DNA from: Termitomyces sp. T153
Taxonomy: Eukaryota > Basidiomycota > Agaricomycetes > Agaricales > Lyophyllaceae
DNA: 64,000 nucleotides
Direction: 5' to 3'
Assembly (NCBI GenBank): GCA_018296165.2
Contig: JACKQL020000009.1
Location: 558,001-622,000 of the forward strand
In this document: in pieces, positions 1 through 9,956 of the stretch
Position numbering within the stretch: the first letter of the stretch is position 1
Layout: each line of letters starts with the position of its first letter
Made by a program: the position numbers and the translations under genes
Notes under the pieces: model-generated
Database searches by the model: none
The model's input: only the letters and a program-made list of their open reading frames with translations
What the model was told of the DNA's origin: nothing

Positions 1-2130
1 CATCAGCACCGATTCGTCCTCTCCCAATAAATGTTTCTTCCGGTTTATGGTATACACTAGCCAAGCTGAGATTTCGCCAAGCAGTTCTTCTAATAGCGCG
101 GGTGAAACAGTGGTACGGGGTATTGAGATGGGTGGTCGGTGTGCCAGAACGACAGCCTGAGAGTATCTCAGCTGAGATCAACAGAGAGTTCAAAGTCCAA
201 AGTCTGTATACAGACCTTTGCAGCGCCCGGATCCGTGGAGAGTAGTCGCCAATAGATGTAACTTCGATCTCGCACATCAGGAGAGTCACAATCCTTTGTG
301 ACCGTCGTCAGCACACGCTGGACTATGCCTTGTGCGGAGTCTGGCTTCTTGAGGAAGAGTTTCACCACGGCTGTCAGTGTTTGAAGTTGCACCTGTCCAC
401 TCAATGAGGAAAAGCGAAGCACATGAACAGCAAAGAACGCACAAGGTAGGATTCCTCAGTGAAAGAGTCAACGAATATGCCCAGTAGCTCATCGGCATTG
501 TCAATCTTATTGGCATACTCGCCGATGATCCAGATAAGTGAAGCTTTCGCCTCAGGCTCATCAAGCTCATCGCGGTTACCACAAAGTGTAGGAATAACAC
601 CTTCATATGTTGAGGGATATTTACGGAATATATCCTAGAGAGGAGTCAGCGCCTTAGTTCTATTAAATGAGAAGACAGACCTTCATGACAACAACGGTCT
701 CTTGCACGACATAACTAACGCGAGTACTAATGAGTTCGAGAAGGACATTGACACTGCCGCCGAGCGGTGTGTCAATTTTCACAGCTGCTTGTCCGATGGC
801 TTTGATGCTCTTCCGGACGAAGTCGACGTCCACTTCGGATGCATATCTAAGCGAAAGGCTCAGAATTGATTAGGAAAGAAGGGCAATCTTGGGTGTGCTC
901 TTTCAGCTCGCTCAACAGCGCATCCACGTTCTTCTCATTTGCGAGCCGTACCATGATCTCCAACTTTTCAATCTTCACAGATAAAGGATCGTTGTATTTA
1001 CAGAAAAACACGCGCATCTCGTTCGAAAGGACATCAGGCTGTTTTTGGAGGAGATTAATGTTCCGCAGTGCAACCCATTGGACCTCTGGTGGCGAGGAGA
1101 GTAGGGTGACCGAAGGTGGAACCATTTTACGCATTAGTTGCTTGATAAGATCGTCCCTGCGCACACCGCGGATGTGAATCATGACAACCTTGACTGCGGC
1201 AAGTACCACGCTGCCGTTGGCGTGCTGGAGCTGCGGAACGACGCGTTCGCGTATGTGCTCGCTCTCCTTCTCGTCTTGCGCGATGTATCACGCCAAAGCA
1301 TTGAGTACAGCAACTCTTCCCCACTCTGAACATTCGTTTAACGCAATCAGAAGTTAGTTGAGTATGGAAGCAGTGATGGTGAAGATGGCAGGATCGGAAG
1401 ACGGTGTGGACAGCTGTGCAGTGGCAGCGTTATGGATATCGGTCAGTGCAGCTACGGTATTCGCGACAACCTTTCCATAGATGCCATGTCGATGTACGTT
1501 TTCTGTGAAATGACAAGACACTTATCATAGGGTTGCTATCCGCCATCATCTCGTGCAATTGATCCAAAAACCCGTTCTCAATCATCAACTCCGGCTTGAG
1601 GTCGTAGAGCTTTGCAACGCAAAGTGCCGCAGTCTTTCGTACATACGGGTTCTCGTCACGGAGGCACTTTTGCAGTGGACCACACAAATGGTCTATAATC
1701 TTCTCCGCACGAAGACAACCCATACTTCGTATCGGAAGAGCCCTTACGAGCGGATTTGGATCGTCCGTATCCTTGACAAAAGTATTGACAGCGAGAATAA
1801 CGAGTTCGGGCTGTGTCTTCGCGTGGCCAGCGAGCGAGCGAGTGGCGGAGTTATTGGGTGGTACTCGGAGTCGGTTTTATGAGGTAGAGATAAACGAGTT
1901 TCTTCTGTTCAAGGTCTTCCGTCTGCATATTCTTGAGAACGCCGGAAAAGAGACCGCTGACATCTTATACACGATAAAGGTATGCCCCAGGTTCCATGGC
2001 AGCGTACTTTCCCGACGGTCATGGAAGCAATGGTGCGCTTGATGGCATCCTTGCGTTTCTCGCGATATTCCCTGTTAAGGTCAACGCTCAACTCGTAATT
2101 CTTGCCCTTGCGAGGGCCCCGTATGCTCAT
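1..2130 (-). pseudogene. Beta-adaptin (AP-1/AP-2 large beta subunit) pseudogene, cut by the left window edge
   Basis: Beta-adaptin is the large subunit of the clathrin adaptor complexes. The reading begins at ATG 2130 with MSIRGPRKGKNYELSVDLN, and the expected N-terminal trunk blocks follow in order: [119 protein letters not shown] and AHRPPISIPRTTV. The gene is broken: TAA at 1354-1356 replaces a codon in the ILN/LLIALNE block, and TGA at 1288-1290 lies between LNALA and YIAQDEKE. The donor after MADSNPM reads AT instead of GT (1524-1525), the donor at 897-898 is GC, and the acceptor before VSGLF is one base out of frame. A single-base frameshift lies near 60-70. An intact copy is presumably elsewhere, because the complex is normally needed. 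Confidence 0.85.
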
Positions 2131-2453
2131 GACAATCACTCGAGGATATGCAGAGATTCGAGTGGATTGTGGAAGATGAGTCGGAGTTCGGATTTGAGTA
2201 ATCTTTGAGCCGAGCCTGGTGATGATGCTGTCTGTACACATTCCACCCAGTAAAATATATGTCTCTACCTTACATGGCAAATTTGGCTTACACGTTTCAT
2301 TTCCCTTCAACATCACATCCGATGTATTGACTGAGAAGAAATCGTCACGAGTTCAAACAACTCGAGTGGCAATGGGCATGAATATACAACAGTGTCGAGT
2401 ACCGAGATTGAGATAAATATTATCCCATGTTCATCTAACACCACCGTAAGTGC
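2131..2453. other. Intergenic spacer between the beta-adaptin relic and the GH16 gene
   Basis: This 323-bp stretch is the 5' flank of the beta-adaptin relic and the 3' flank of the GH16 gene. Both genes point leftwards. I see no coding signal, repeat or clear promoter motif in it. Confidence 0.5.
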
Positions 2454-3622
2454 CTAGATATTGCAGATATTTCCGGAGGGAGTAGAGGTATATCCTTTAT
2501 ATATATCAATTGAGCGGATATGGGTGACTGAGTCCGCCGTCGGAGGACCATTGGACCAGGCTGGGTCACCATTGCTCCACGTATTCCAAATCCAATGTCC
2601 AGCTTGAGTGGGAACCTAAGCATTCAGTTTACTCGGAGTTCATTTAAAGTATTTGGTGACTCAGCACATACATTAGTTGTTAATCGAGCCTTTTGGATGC
2701 CATCGATGTAGAAAGTGGTGGCGTCAGCGACCCACTAGGACAACGTCAGTCGCCATTGTTATGCAGATTTACCAAAATATGCATCACTCACATCAATCCT
2801 ATATTCTGGCGGTTGAGTACGATGAGCTTATGGATACAGATGGTGACAAAATCAGAGCTGACCGTGGTAATCTTGGGAAGGATCAAATGTGAAAGGGACT
2901 GTTGTGTGGGTAGAAGGCTGCCCCGGGACAAGAGCCTGATGAAAACCACCGTTCGGCAAATTAGATGATGGACCAGAAGACAAACTTGCCTGATTTGTAG
3001 CCCATATCCCAGCAGGAACCTCGGCACTCGGTTGTAAGGTAGTGCTTGTGAGGATCTCCCAGTCGATTTCTTGATTATCGTTGACTAGGAACCTCTACGC
3101 TTCAGTACTGGAAAGGATACAAAGTCACATTGAAGCCTGAGCATACGGTAGAAAAAATTGCCCTCTACGACTCCGCCGACAGGGCTGGACTTCAGTACGG
3201 TCCTCACCGAGGCGTACTTAAAAATATCATTGGTAACCATCTCAGAACTCAAGATGGCACCGCTGCCCGAATATGCTGAGACCTTCATATTTAGTGAGCC
3301 GGAGTCAAATGCAAGGTTGTCCGGTGTAAAGGTGTGTGGAACGGGACCAGCAGTCACACCATAGCTGCTGATAGATATTCCATTTGAACTGTAAAGTCAA
3401 GTCAGGGAGGTGCATAGATTAAAAAGTGCACGTTCCGACTCACGAAAGGACGGATGTAACATTTGTGCCAGGAGATACCCTCGAGAAATCGATGGACTGC
3501 CTGGTTGTGAAGCCACCGTCTAGAGAGGGAACGACATAGGTATCGCAAGTCTGTCCTTGAGCGATACGGAGAGCGAAAAAGCCGAACAACACGGCAGTTC
3601 TCACGACAGGGATATTCATCAT
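2454..3622 (-). CDS. Secreted glycoside hydrolase family 16 (beta-glucanase/laminarinase-like), six exons
   Basis: GH16 enzymes cut beta-1,3 or mixed-linkage glucans, often in fungal cell walls. My exons on the minus strand are 3622-3444, 3388-3147, 3084-2863, 2805-2792, 2734-2672 and 2615-2454. They join in one frame to about 292 residues from the ATG at 3619; an adjacent ATG lies at 3622. The N-terminus has a hydrophobic signal peptide ending near RIAQGQT. The catalytic block reads NDNQEIDWEILT, which fits the GH16 ExDxE signature with two candidate catalytic glutamates. Downstream are GIWATNQ, TFYIDGIQKA and WIWNTWSNGDPAWSNGPP, all family features. The 14-nt exon 2792-2805 restores EYRIDW between DYH and VADATTFY. 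No in-frame stop is present. Substrate specificity cannot be read from the sequence. A concanavalin A-like, non-catalytic member is unlikely because the EIDWE motif is intact. Confidence 0.85.
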
Positions 3623-4598
3623 GAGCGTTCAATTGTCAAAGGGCTATTCTTCGTTCTTATTAAGTAGCATCTTGGGTATTACCAAATCCTCACTGACAGA
3701 CCGAACAGGCCATCATGCATCAGTGACCAAGTGTCAAACCTGCCGTTTTCCAGCCATGCTTGAACCTGCCGTTTTGCTAATGTTTCGCCAGTGTTCGTTA
3801 GACCGCCTGGATCAGGCTTGGTAGTCATCCGTAAGTATCCTGTCAATCGTGGAGGTGCTGGTATTTTCTGGCGGAGTTGATAAGAGACCGGCAGACTAAT
3901 GGATGGTAATACTGTATGATCAGTTATCTGGAAAGATGCTATGGGCCGCGAAAGCTGAAGAAGCCAGCAGAAGGGGGGATTTAGAAAATTCTGCCAATCC
4001 ACTGACACTAAATGACATTCCGAGATCTAGAATATGATATTTCTGTCCGGCGGACTATCGTGTTTTAGACATTTCACAAAGTCAACCTCTATAACCTGAG
4101 GTGTGTCATTAATTGAGTTTAAGTCTAAGTCTGGAAGCCACTCCGAAGGAAATGCCCTTATGCACTGTGTGTGGGACTCGGTGGCCCGTGTCAGCTCTTA
4201 CCCTATACACCACTAAAACCTCCACTGCTTTCATCCAGGACTTGGGGGTTGCTGTCCTTTGGCAGGGAGTTTTTCCATGTGTATTTGACTGCCTCGGCAC
4301 TCATTGCCTTCCTGCCTAGGTGTTCCGAGATCTAGAATAGATTGAGGCTTTTATCCTCAGAAGTTCAATGCAGATCCATACAACCACTTGTATCTGAATA
4401 AGTGAAGATTTTGGATCCCCCAAGGAATGAGGGTGATCTAAAACAAGGGTCTATGTGATGAGATAAGCATCAGGGGCGGGCACAATTTTGCTGCCCATCA
4501 CCTCAATACCAATGATAAAATGCTGCACTGTGACTTAAATTCACCTTTTTGCAATTTAGCACCAAAACAGATGATATGTACCAAGCATAATACAGACA
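3623..4598. other. Non-coding region upstream of GH16
   Basis: No gene is recognisable. The first few hundred bases should hold the GH16 promoter, but I see no convincing TATA box. The rest includes the 17-bp direct-repeat structure listed separately. CpG content falls sharply after about 4340, where old transposon debris begins. Confidence 0.4.
4018..4339. repeat. 17-bp direct repeats flanking a 288-bp segment
   Basis: The sequence TTCCGAGATCTAGAATA occurs at 4018-4034 and again, identical, at 4323-4339. The 288 bp between the copies have no recognisable coding capacity. Long exact target-site repeats around a short insert are typical of a SINE- or retroposon-like insertion, but I recognise no pol III box, tail or transposon end in it. 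A chance or internal duplication is also possible. Confidence 0.4.
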
Positions 4599-5460
4599 AT
4601 GCTTGAACTGATTGCTGATCTGAATGCGGCAATTTTCCCAGACTTTGCCTCAGAGGATTATGCAGCTGTGTGGGAAGCTTTGATGGGAGACAATGTGGAT
4701 GAGGTGGCTGTGATCATTCTATTGGTCAATGCATGGAACAGAAATAATGCTGCAGAGAAAGTGATGTGGGCCAGACAAAGAAGAGATTAGGACAAGGCCA
4801 AGAGGGAAAGACAACAAGAGGAGAGGGATGAATGGGAGAATCACAAAAGGAATAGAGCACTTAGAAAGGATGCAGCCAGAAGTGAGGAGAGAAAGAAGCA
4901 CAAAACAAAATGCACAGATGTTTCAATAGTGCTCCTGCCTATCATGCCACCTGAGAATTCTGCCAATGTATGTGACAACTCAATTACAAATAGGAATGTA
5001 TGTTGAAAAAGGATTAGATTATGCCCTAAAAACTTTGTGCACAGTTGATGAGAACTCACTGGTGCAATTGGTAGATTAAGAAGAAAACACTATGTGGACA
5101 ACAGCAATAACAGCAAAGGGCTCCAAGACAGCCCTCAATGATAGGATGGCAGAGACTTGACATGGGAATAGCTCCTAGTTGCCATACCAAGATTCCTAGA
5201 TGCAATCCAGGCAGCAGGGTGGACTCAGCAGAGGCAGGTGGTGATGGCAAGTTGATTCACCAACCTGCAGGCATATCCCTTTTGCTCCAGTAGAGACCTG
5301 TTAGACAGGACTGCACTACTGTGCTGTTTGTTTGAGCAGACAAGATTATGGCATCAAGTGATTGAAGCAGGGTGATAAGACCCTATTCCTGCTGAGTACC
5401 AATTTCTATCTTTTCCTATGTTTTAGCAACTTCAAAAATTTCCAGTTTTTACATGATGCA
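4599..5460 (+). pseudogene. Degenerate transposon-associated ORF (charged coiled coil, unrecognised function)
   Basis: An open start of 63 residues (from ATG 4599) ends at a stop, and the frame then continues as a strongly charged stretch (KRERQQEERDEWENHKRNR, then RKDAARSEERKKHKTK). Further on, shifted and stop-interrupted segments such as AIPRFLDAIQAAGW, TNLQAYPFCSSRDLLDRTALL and LWHQVIEAG follow. This order resembles a poorly characterised protein often found with transposons in Agaricomycetes. That link is from memory of the pattern and is uncertain. The stretch is CpG-poor and has many stops, so it is an old relic. Confidence 0.35.
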
Positions 5461-5563
5461 ATAGTCAGATATTCCTGGTGGAATGATGAGGGGGGGGGAT
5501 CTCTCCAGCAGGTTGGTCTGCTATGTGGATGTATGTTATATTTGCTGGTACATATTCTCCACA

Positions 5564-5983
5564 TCAAGCAATCGAAGTTCTGTCATTAGATCTGGCATCT
5601 GATACAATGAAAAGGGGAGGAAGACTATCATCCCTCAGTACATTGCCATTGTCAGATATCACCTCCTTGTCAGACCCATCATCTGCAACAATGAAGAGGG
5701 GAGGGATCCTGCTATCTTCCAGTTCACCTCCACTGTCAGCCCTGTTACCATTGTCAGACTTGTCATCTGTCACCATAAACAGAGGAGGAAGCCCACTGTC
5801 ATCCAGCTCCCCTCCCCTGTCTGACCCATTATTTGATGCAATGAAGAGTGGTGGGAGGTGTTCCTCATCTGATCCACTTTCCTTAGCATGAAACAGAGGT
5901 TGAATGTTGTTGAACCAGTATGGCTCAAAAGTCATACCCCTGAGGTCTGGTTCATCAAATGATGGATTCTCAACATCCATCAA
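5564..5983 (-). CDS. Hypothetical ORF with about 28-residue PPLF repeats
   Basis: An open frame of 139 codons lies in CpG-poor debris. PPLF motifs recur at residues 44, 66, 94 and 122, with a QPLF variant at 30, each followed by an acidic stretch of the type VSD/VADDGSD. The spacing of the last three is exactly 28 residues, so the DNA is an 84-bp tandem repeat (about 5600-5860). An AG acceptor-like site just upstream (near 6017) suggests that this is the second exon of a longer gene. I do not recognise the protein. It may be the disordered N-terminal part of a transposon protein. Confidence 0.3.
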   Translation of the reverse strand: MMDVENPSFDEPDLRGMTFEPYWFNNIQPLFHAKESGSDEEHLPPLFIASNNGSDRGGELDDSGLPPLFMVTDDKSDNGNRADSGGELEDSRIPPLFIVADDGSDKEVISDNGNVLRDDSLPPLFIVSDARSNDRTSIA

Positions 5984-6708
5984 TTTCTCATCACTTTGTG
6001 CCAGTGAGAAGAAGCTCTGTCAAACAAGGAAAACAGGATGGAAAAGTGATTGAGACTGTGCTTGTGCTTAAATAGTGGATGATTTCTTTGTAGGGTGATA
6101 GATGAGCCCAGGATTCTTCCTACTTTTGAGGAAGAGGTGGTGGAATGGATGGCATGGGTTGGAAGGATCAATAGCCTTGTTAAGCATTGATGGAGGCCAT
6201 GCAGGTGATTGAGTGTTAGGCACAGAGGTTGGAGAGGCACAGTCAGATAGTATTGCACCATTGCTACTAAGGGAATTGTGATTGAGTCAATACAAGTGAG
6301 TTCTCCTAAGTGTGACAGCACAATAGAATTGGCACTGCAGAGGTGAGCAGAGCTGGGTCTGGCAGAGAGACTTGAAAATTGGCAGATTAGGTTGTTTGCT
6401 GTCAATGTGAATTTTGGTCCAGCTCCTGATCAGAACTTGTCTAGAGCCAAGAGGGCTTTTTGGTGGACACTGCTTTGGCTTGACAATTCTTCATCACAAG
6501 TTGCATTTTGATGGATGAGGAGACAACCCTTGGCAGTCTCATCATTGAGGTGCTCAGTCTCAATACCTATATAGTTCCACTACTCACAGCCATGACAATG
6601 TACAACTTGACCTGGATGGGTGGGAATTGTCCATGCCTGAAAGGACTCCTGGACTTCTTGAGGGATGTCATCTGTCTGCCAGAGGGTACCAACAGCTCAG
6701 ACACATGA
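5984..6708. other. CpG-poor non-coding debris left of element A
   Basis: No gene is recognisable here. The last five bases, CATGA (6704-6708), are the left copy of the target-site duplication of LTR element A. The sequence before the insertion is AT/TG-rich and nearly free of CpG, like the other flank after 14063. Confidence 0.4.
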
Positions 6709-7902
6709 TGTCAGGTTCCGCTGACCTCAGGGGCTCAGCTGCACTGGGCGAGTCCTTACTAGGCAGGCATGATCCCCTTGCACTGGTAACCAAACACTCG
6801 AAAATGTTCTGGGCACTGATGGCTTGTGCGGATAGTTGGTGGGATGTGATCTGGACAGATCCAGGGAGGTCCAGAGGAGTCGGATTGCAAGGAAATGGGA
6901 CGGGCTTGGCGGGGTTCAGGCAGAAGACCGTAAGGGGGATTTGCGGAAGCAAAGGAGTAGGTGGCTACGCAATCAATGGGAGTGGAGCCAGGGTTTGATG
7001 GAAGATCAATTTGAGTTGATGGAGTCTGGGGCTGAGTGAAGAGCAAGGTTCGGACCTGGTGAAAGAGTGTCAGGGTTCGTAATCGTAATTGCAGAGTTTG
7101 TGAGGTCGTTAAGGTTGATGAAGACTTGGGCACAGCGGCTGGACGGAGTCACCGAGACAGTGTCAGACAAAATGGAATGGAGTTGATATGGAACAAGAGT
7201 AGATTCGGGTGGAGATATGAAATGATAACGGGAATGATAATGAAGTGGAGACAAGACAAGACCGGGAGACTGAGATAAGGCCGGGAGACTGAGATAAGAC
7301 TGGGAGACTGAGATAAGAAAACGAGACATGAAACACAAAACACGAAACATGAAACACGAGAAGGAAACAATCAGACCATAGGTAATGTTAAGCAATATCA
7401 AGACTAGAGTACAAAGAGCTACTCGGCATCTTATATACTGACTACCGGAGAACTTCGGAGTACGTTGGCTGTGGCGGCAGGGCTTGGCAGAGCTTGACGG
7501 AGTGGGCAGGTGTCGGTTGCAATCAAGGGTTGGGCCGTGCTGATACGTTGTTGGGATCATTTGGGAACACGGGTCACCCCGAGGTTGTTGTGATACTCCG
7601 GAATGGGTTGGAGGAACCAGGGTGTTGAGTTGATGATGGGTGGCAAAGATCAGGAACAACGGGGGTGATTCTCGGGGTTTGGGAGATCCAGGGTAAGTGT
7701 CAGTGGCTGCAGGGAAGGCGTCAAAGTTGGCCAGGGGGCCGTTGGAGTTAGCCAGGGAGGCGTTGGAGTTAGCCGGGGTTGCGTCGGGGCTAACCAAAAT
7801 AGGCGCGGGGCATGGGCAGAAGTTTGGCGGAGCGTCGGGGGTTTTTGGGGAATCGGGGGGTTGCTGGACGATGTGCAGGGGTCCAGGGGACGGGTCATGA
7901 CA
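6709..7902 (-). repeat. Left LTR of element A (3' LTR in coding sense)
   Basis: This 1194-bp LTR is bounded by TG..CA. It contains three tandem copies of an approximately 20-bp unit around GGGAGACTGAGATAAG (about 7260-7318), then related AAACACGA-type repeats. On the minus strand a TATA box (TATATAA, 7437-7431) lies 32 bp before AGTCTTGATATT (7405-7394), the predicted RNA start. The long Pro/Ser-rich open frames across this LTR recur in both LTRs and look like by-products of base composition. Confidence 0.85.
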
Positions 7903-8495
7903 TCACCCCCCCTTCAGCGTCGAGACCCTTTGAGATGCAGGGAGCAGGACAGGGATCGGCGGGGCATGGGAGTCGAAGCCGAGCAATATTGATCAATCTG
8001 CAGTGAGTGATAGTGGCGTGGGAGACAAAGTCAAAGCGCAGCTGCCGCTTCGTCAGGGTTCTCCTCAATCAATTAAAAGCCTTGGACGTACCCTGGGTTT
8101 TCCCAAATTTTGTCATGTCTTCCCCCAGCATTCCAGTAGTCTCTCCCACCCCTTTGGACAAGGTGGTGGTGTACGACAGTGGAGGGGAGGAGTTTGAGCG
8201 TCAGCGCCGCGCCAGTGTCAGGGATTGGAGTTGTAAGTGGTGTCGACTTGTCTTTTCGGGATGATTGATGTGGCTTTTGTAGAGTTGTCCGTGGTGGTGG
8301 TGGTGGATTTCCCAGGGGTCCCGAAGTGGACCAAGTTTTGTCCCGCATTGCTGAAGGAGGGGAGCATGGGGCGGTCTGCAGGGAAGGCAGGGCTTTTGCA
8401 GGGTGGTCGGGGAAAGGGGGCATCCTTGGCGGTGATTTGTGGGAAGCGTCGAGCCTCCCCGCCCTTGGGGGTGGGACCCAGCAAGAGGCCACATG

Positions 8496-9147
8496 TGTCA
8501 TGACCCATTTCATTCCCCCCTTCCCTTCACCATTATCCAACCTCAGATTCTACACAGTCCCTCTCTAGATCTCAGCCACACCCCCAGATCTTAGCCACAG
8601 TCCTGTTTCAGCCACATCCAGGTTTTAGCCACCTCTAGGACCGCTTTTCCTGTTCCAGATCATTCCCACAGGCACAGATCCTTTTCACAGGTTCCAGATC
8701 ACTTCCACCTGTTCCAGATCACTTCCACCTGTTCCAGATCACTTCCACCTGTTCCAGATCACTTCCACCTGTTCCAGATCACTTCCACCTGTTCCAGATC
8801 ACTTCCACCTGTTCCAGATCACTTCCAGGATTGCTTCCCTTGTTCCAGATCGCTTTCTCATGACTTAGATCACTTCCTGCTATGACTTAGATCACTTCCA
8901 TCTTCTCCTTTTGGCAGTGTCCTACAGCTATATAAGGTCCCTTAGTCTGTAGCTACACCCCAGCCTTGACATTACCTGATATCTTGTTTGTATTCTGTTG
9001 TTATCTGATCTTCTCTCCATTCATTACTCGCTCTCATTTCTTAGTTTCTTAGTTTCTTTCCCTATCTACATACTTGCTGTTGGCATCACCTCCCCAAGGT
9101 GGTTTTGGCTCCTGTAAGAGTCCCCCTCCAGGACTGTGGTCCTGACA
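8496..9147 (+). mobile_element. Solo LTR inserted in element A
   Basis: A 652-bp segment starts TGTCATGACCC and ends GGTCCTGACA, the same kind of ends as the host family in plus orientation, and carries its own TATA box (TATATAA, 8929-8935). Flanking pentamers are ACATG and GTGTG, which agree at only two positions, so the target duplication is weak. However, removing the segment plus one pentamer restores the reading frame SKRPH-GHESSAGPP, aligned with SKWAW-GEPAMAGPL in element B. That supports a clean 5-bp-duplication insertion. No internal region remains. Confidence 0.6.
8691..8826 (+). repeat. 20-bp tandem repeat array inside the solo LTR
   Basis: The unit GTTCCAGATCACTTCCACCT is repeated head to tail with perfect 20-bp period: six exact copies and one partial copy. 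Degenerate versions of the same unit (TTCCAGATC, TTAGATCACTTCC) extend on both sides from about 8650 to 8900. The array ends about 100 bp before the LTR TATA box, so it sits where upstream activating repeats are found in LTR promoters. No spacers separate the units, so it is not CRISPR-like. Confidence 0.9.
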
Positions 9148-9956
9148 GTGTGGGCACGAGTCATCGGCGGGGCCTCCAGAGTCTCTCCTCTTTTCTCCTA
9201 CCCCGGGCATTCCCTCGGAACGGTCGTCGAGGCCCCCCGCGCCTATTCCTTTGATCACGGAGGTCTTCCTTCGCAAGCAGGTGGTGGCTTTGACGACGTC
9301 ATTGGCAGTATGGGAGAGCAAGCTCCGACAGGCAAGGGAGGACCGTGATGTGGCACGGACGGAGAAAGAGGCGATGGAGCGGGAAAGGAACACATCGGTG
9401 TGTGTGGCGATGGAGCAAGCGTTAGAGGTGCGGGGCTTGCGGGAGCATCTGATGCAGATGGAGGGGCAGCCTGCAGGGGAAGCAGAGGGGCAGGGATGAG
9501 TTCTGGAGGGGGATGTGTTGTGGGCAGAGCTGGAGGCAGCGAGGCAGAGGGAGGACTGGTTGGCCAATGAGGCCGCTTTGGGGCGTGCGGGAATCCTCCG
9601 TGAGTTGTCTCCTGTTCCTCCATTCATTACTGACAGTTCATTTTCTGGGATTAGGCTGGGTGCGGGAGCATCGGGTCCTCTTGGATGGTGCCTCCATGGC
9701 GTTTGTGTCAATTCAGGACGGGTTGATGCAGAGGTCTGCAGTTCAGCCTCCAGAGTTGCAGCAGGGGATGGCGTGATTGGAGAGGTTGTTGGCGGGGCAT
9801 CGGCGATGCAATGCGGTGGCCCCGGGGTCGTGGTGGGAGGTGGCGGCTGATGCGGGGGAGGCGTTGCCGGGGTTGGCGGAGGTCTTAGCAGTGGTGCGGG
9901 CCCAGATGGAAGTTGACCTGGGGGTAGGGTTGCCGGGGGGTCCGGGGAGGGAGTGA

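Larger units (their letters stand above)
8115..9956 (+). pseudogene. Antisense accessory gene of the chromovirus family, element A copy (zinc cluster lost, split by a solo LTR)
   Basis: This runs opposite to the element's gag-pol direction. Exon 1 starts MSSPSIPVV at 8115 and ends at the donor GTAAGTG near 8233. The frame resumes after TTTGTAG near 8282 and soon reaches GKRRASPPLGVGPSKRPH, so the part that holds the cysteine module in copies B, C and D has been deleted. At 8495 the frame is cut by a 652-bp solo LTR. It resumes at 9153 with a coiled coil (KLRQAREDRDVARTEKEA) and WLANEAALGRAG. It then crosses an intron (9600-9654, GT..AG) to the C-terminal part WVREHRVLLDGAS .. SWWEVAADAGE, ending at TGA 9954. 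One TGA near 9497 interrupts the coil. The function is unknown; see the copy in element B. Confidence 0.6.

Noticed and set aside
7006..7797. 263-codon Pro-rich minus frame, repeated at 13333-14061
   Set aside because: It lies wholly inside the LTR and recurs because the LTR does. Composition is repetitive and no domain is visible.
8691..8826. CRISPR-like array
   Set aside because: Units are contiguous without spacers, in a eukaryotic LTR; it is a simple tandem repeat.
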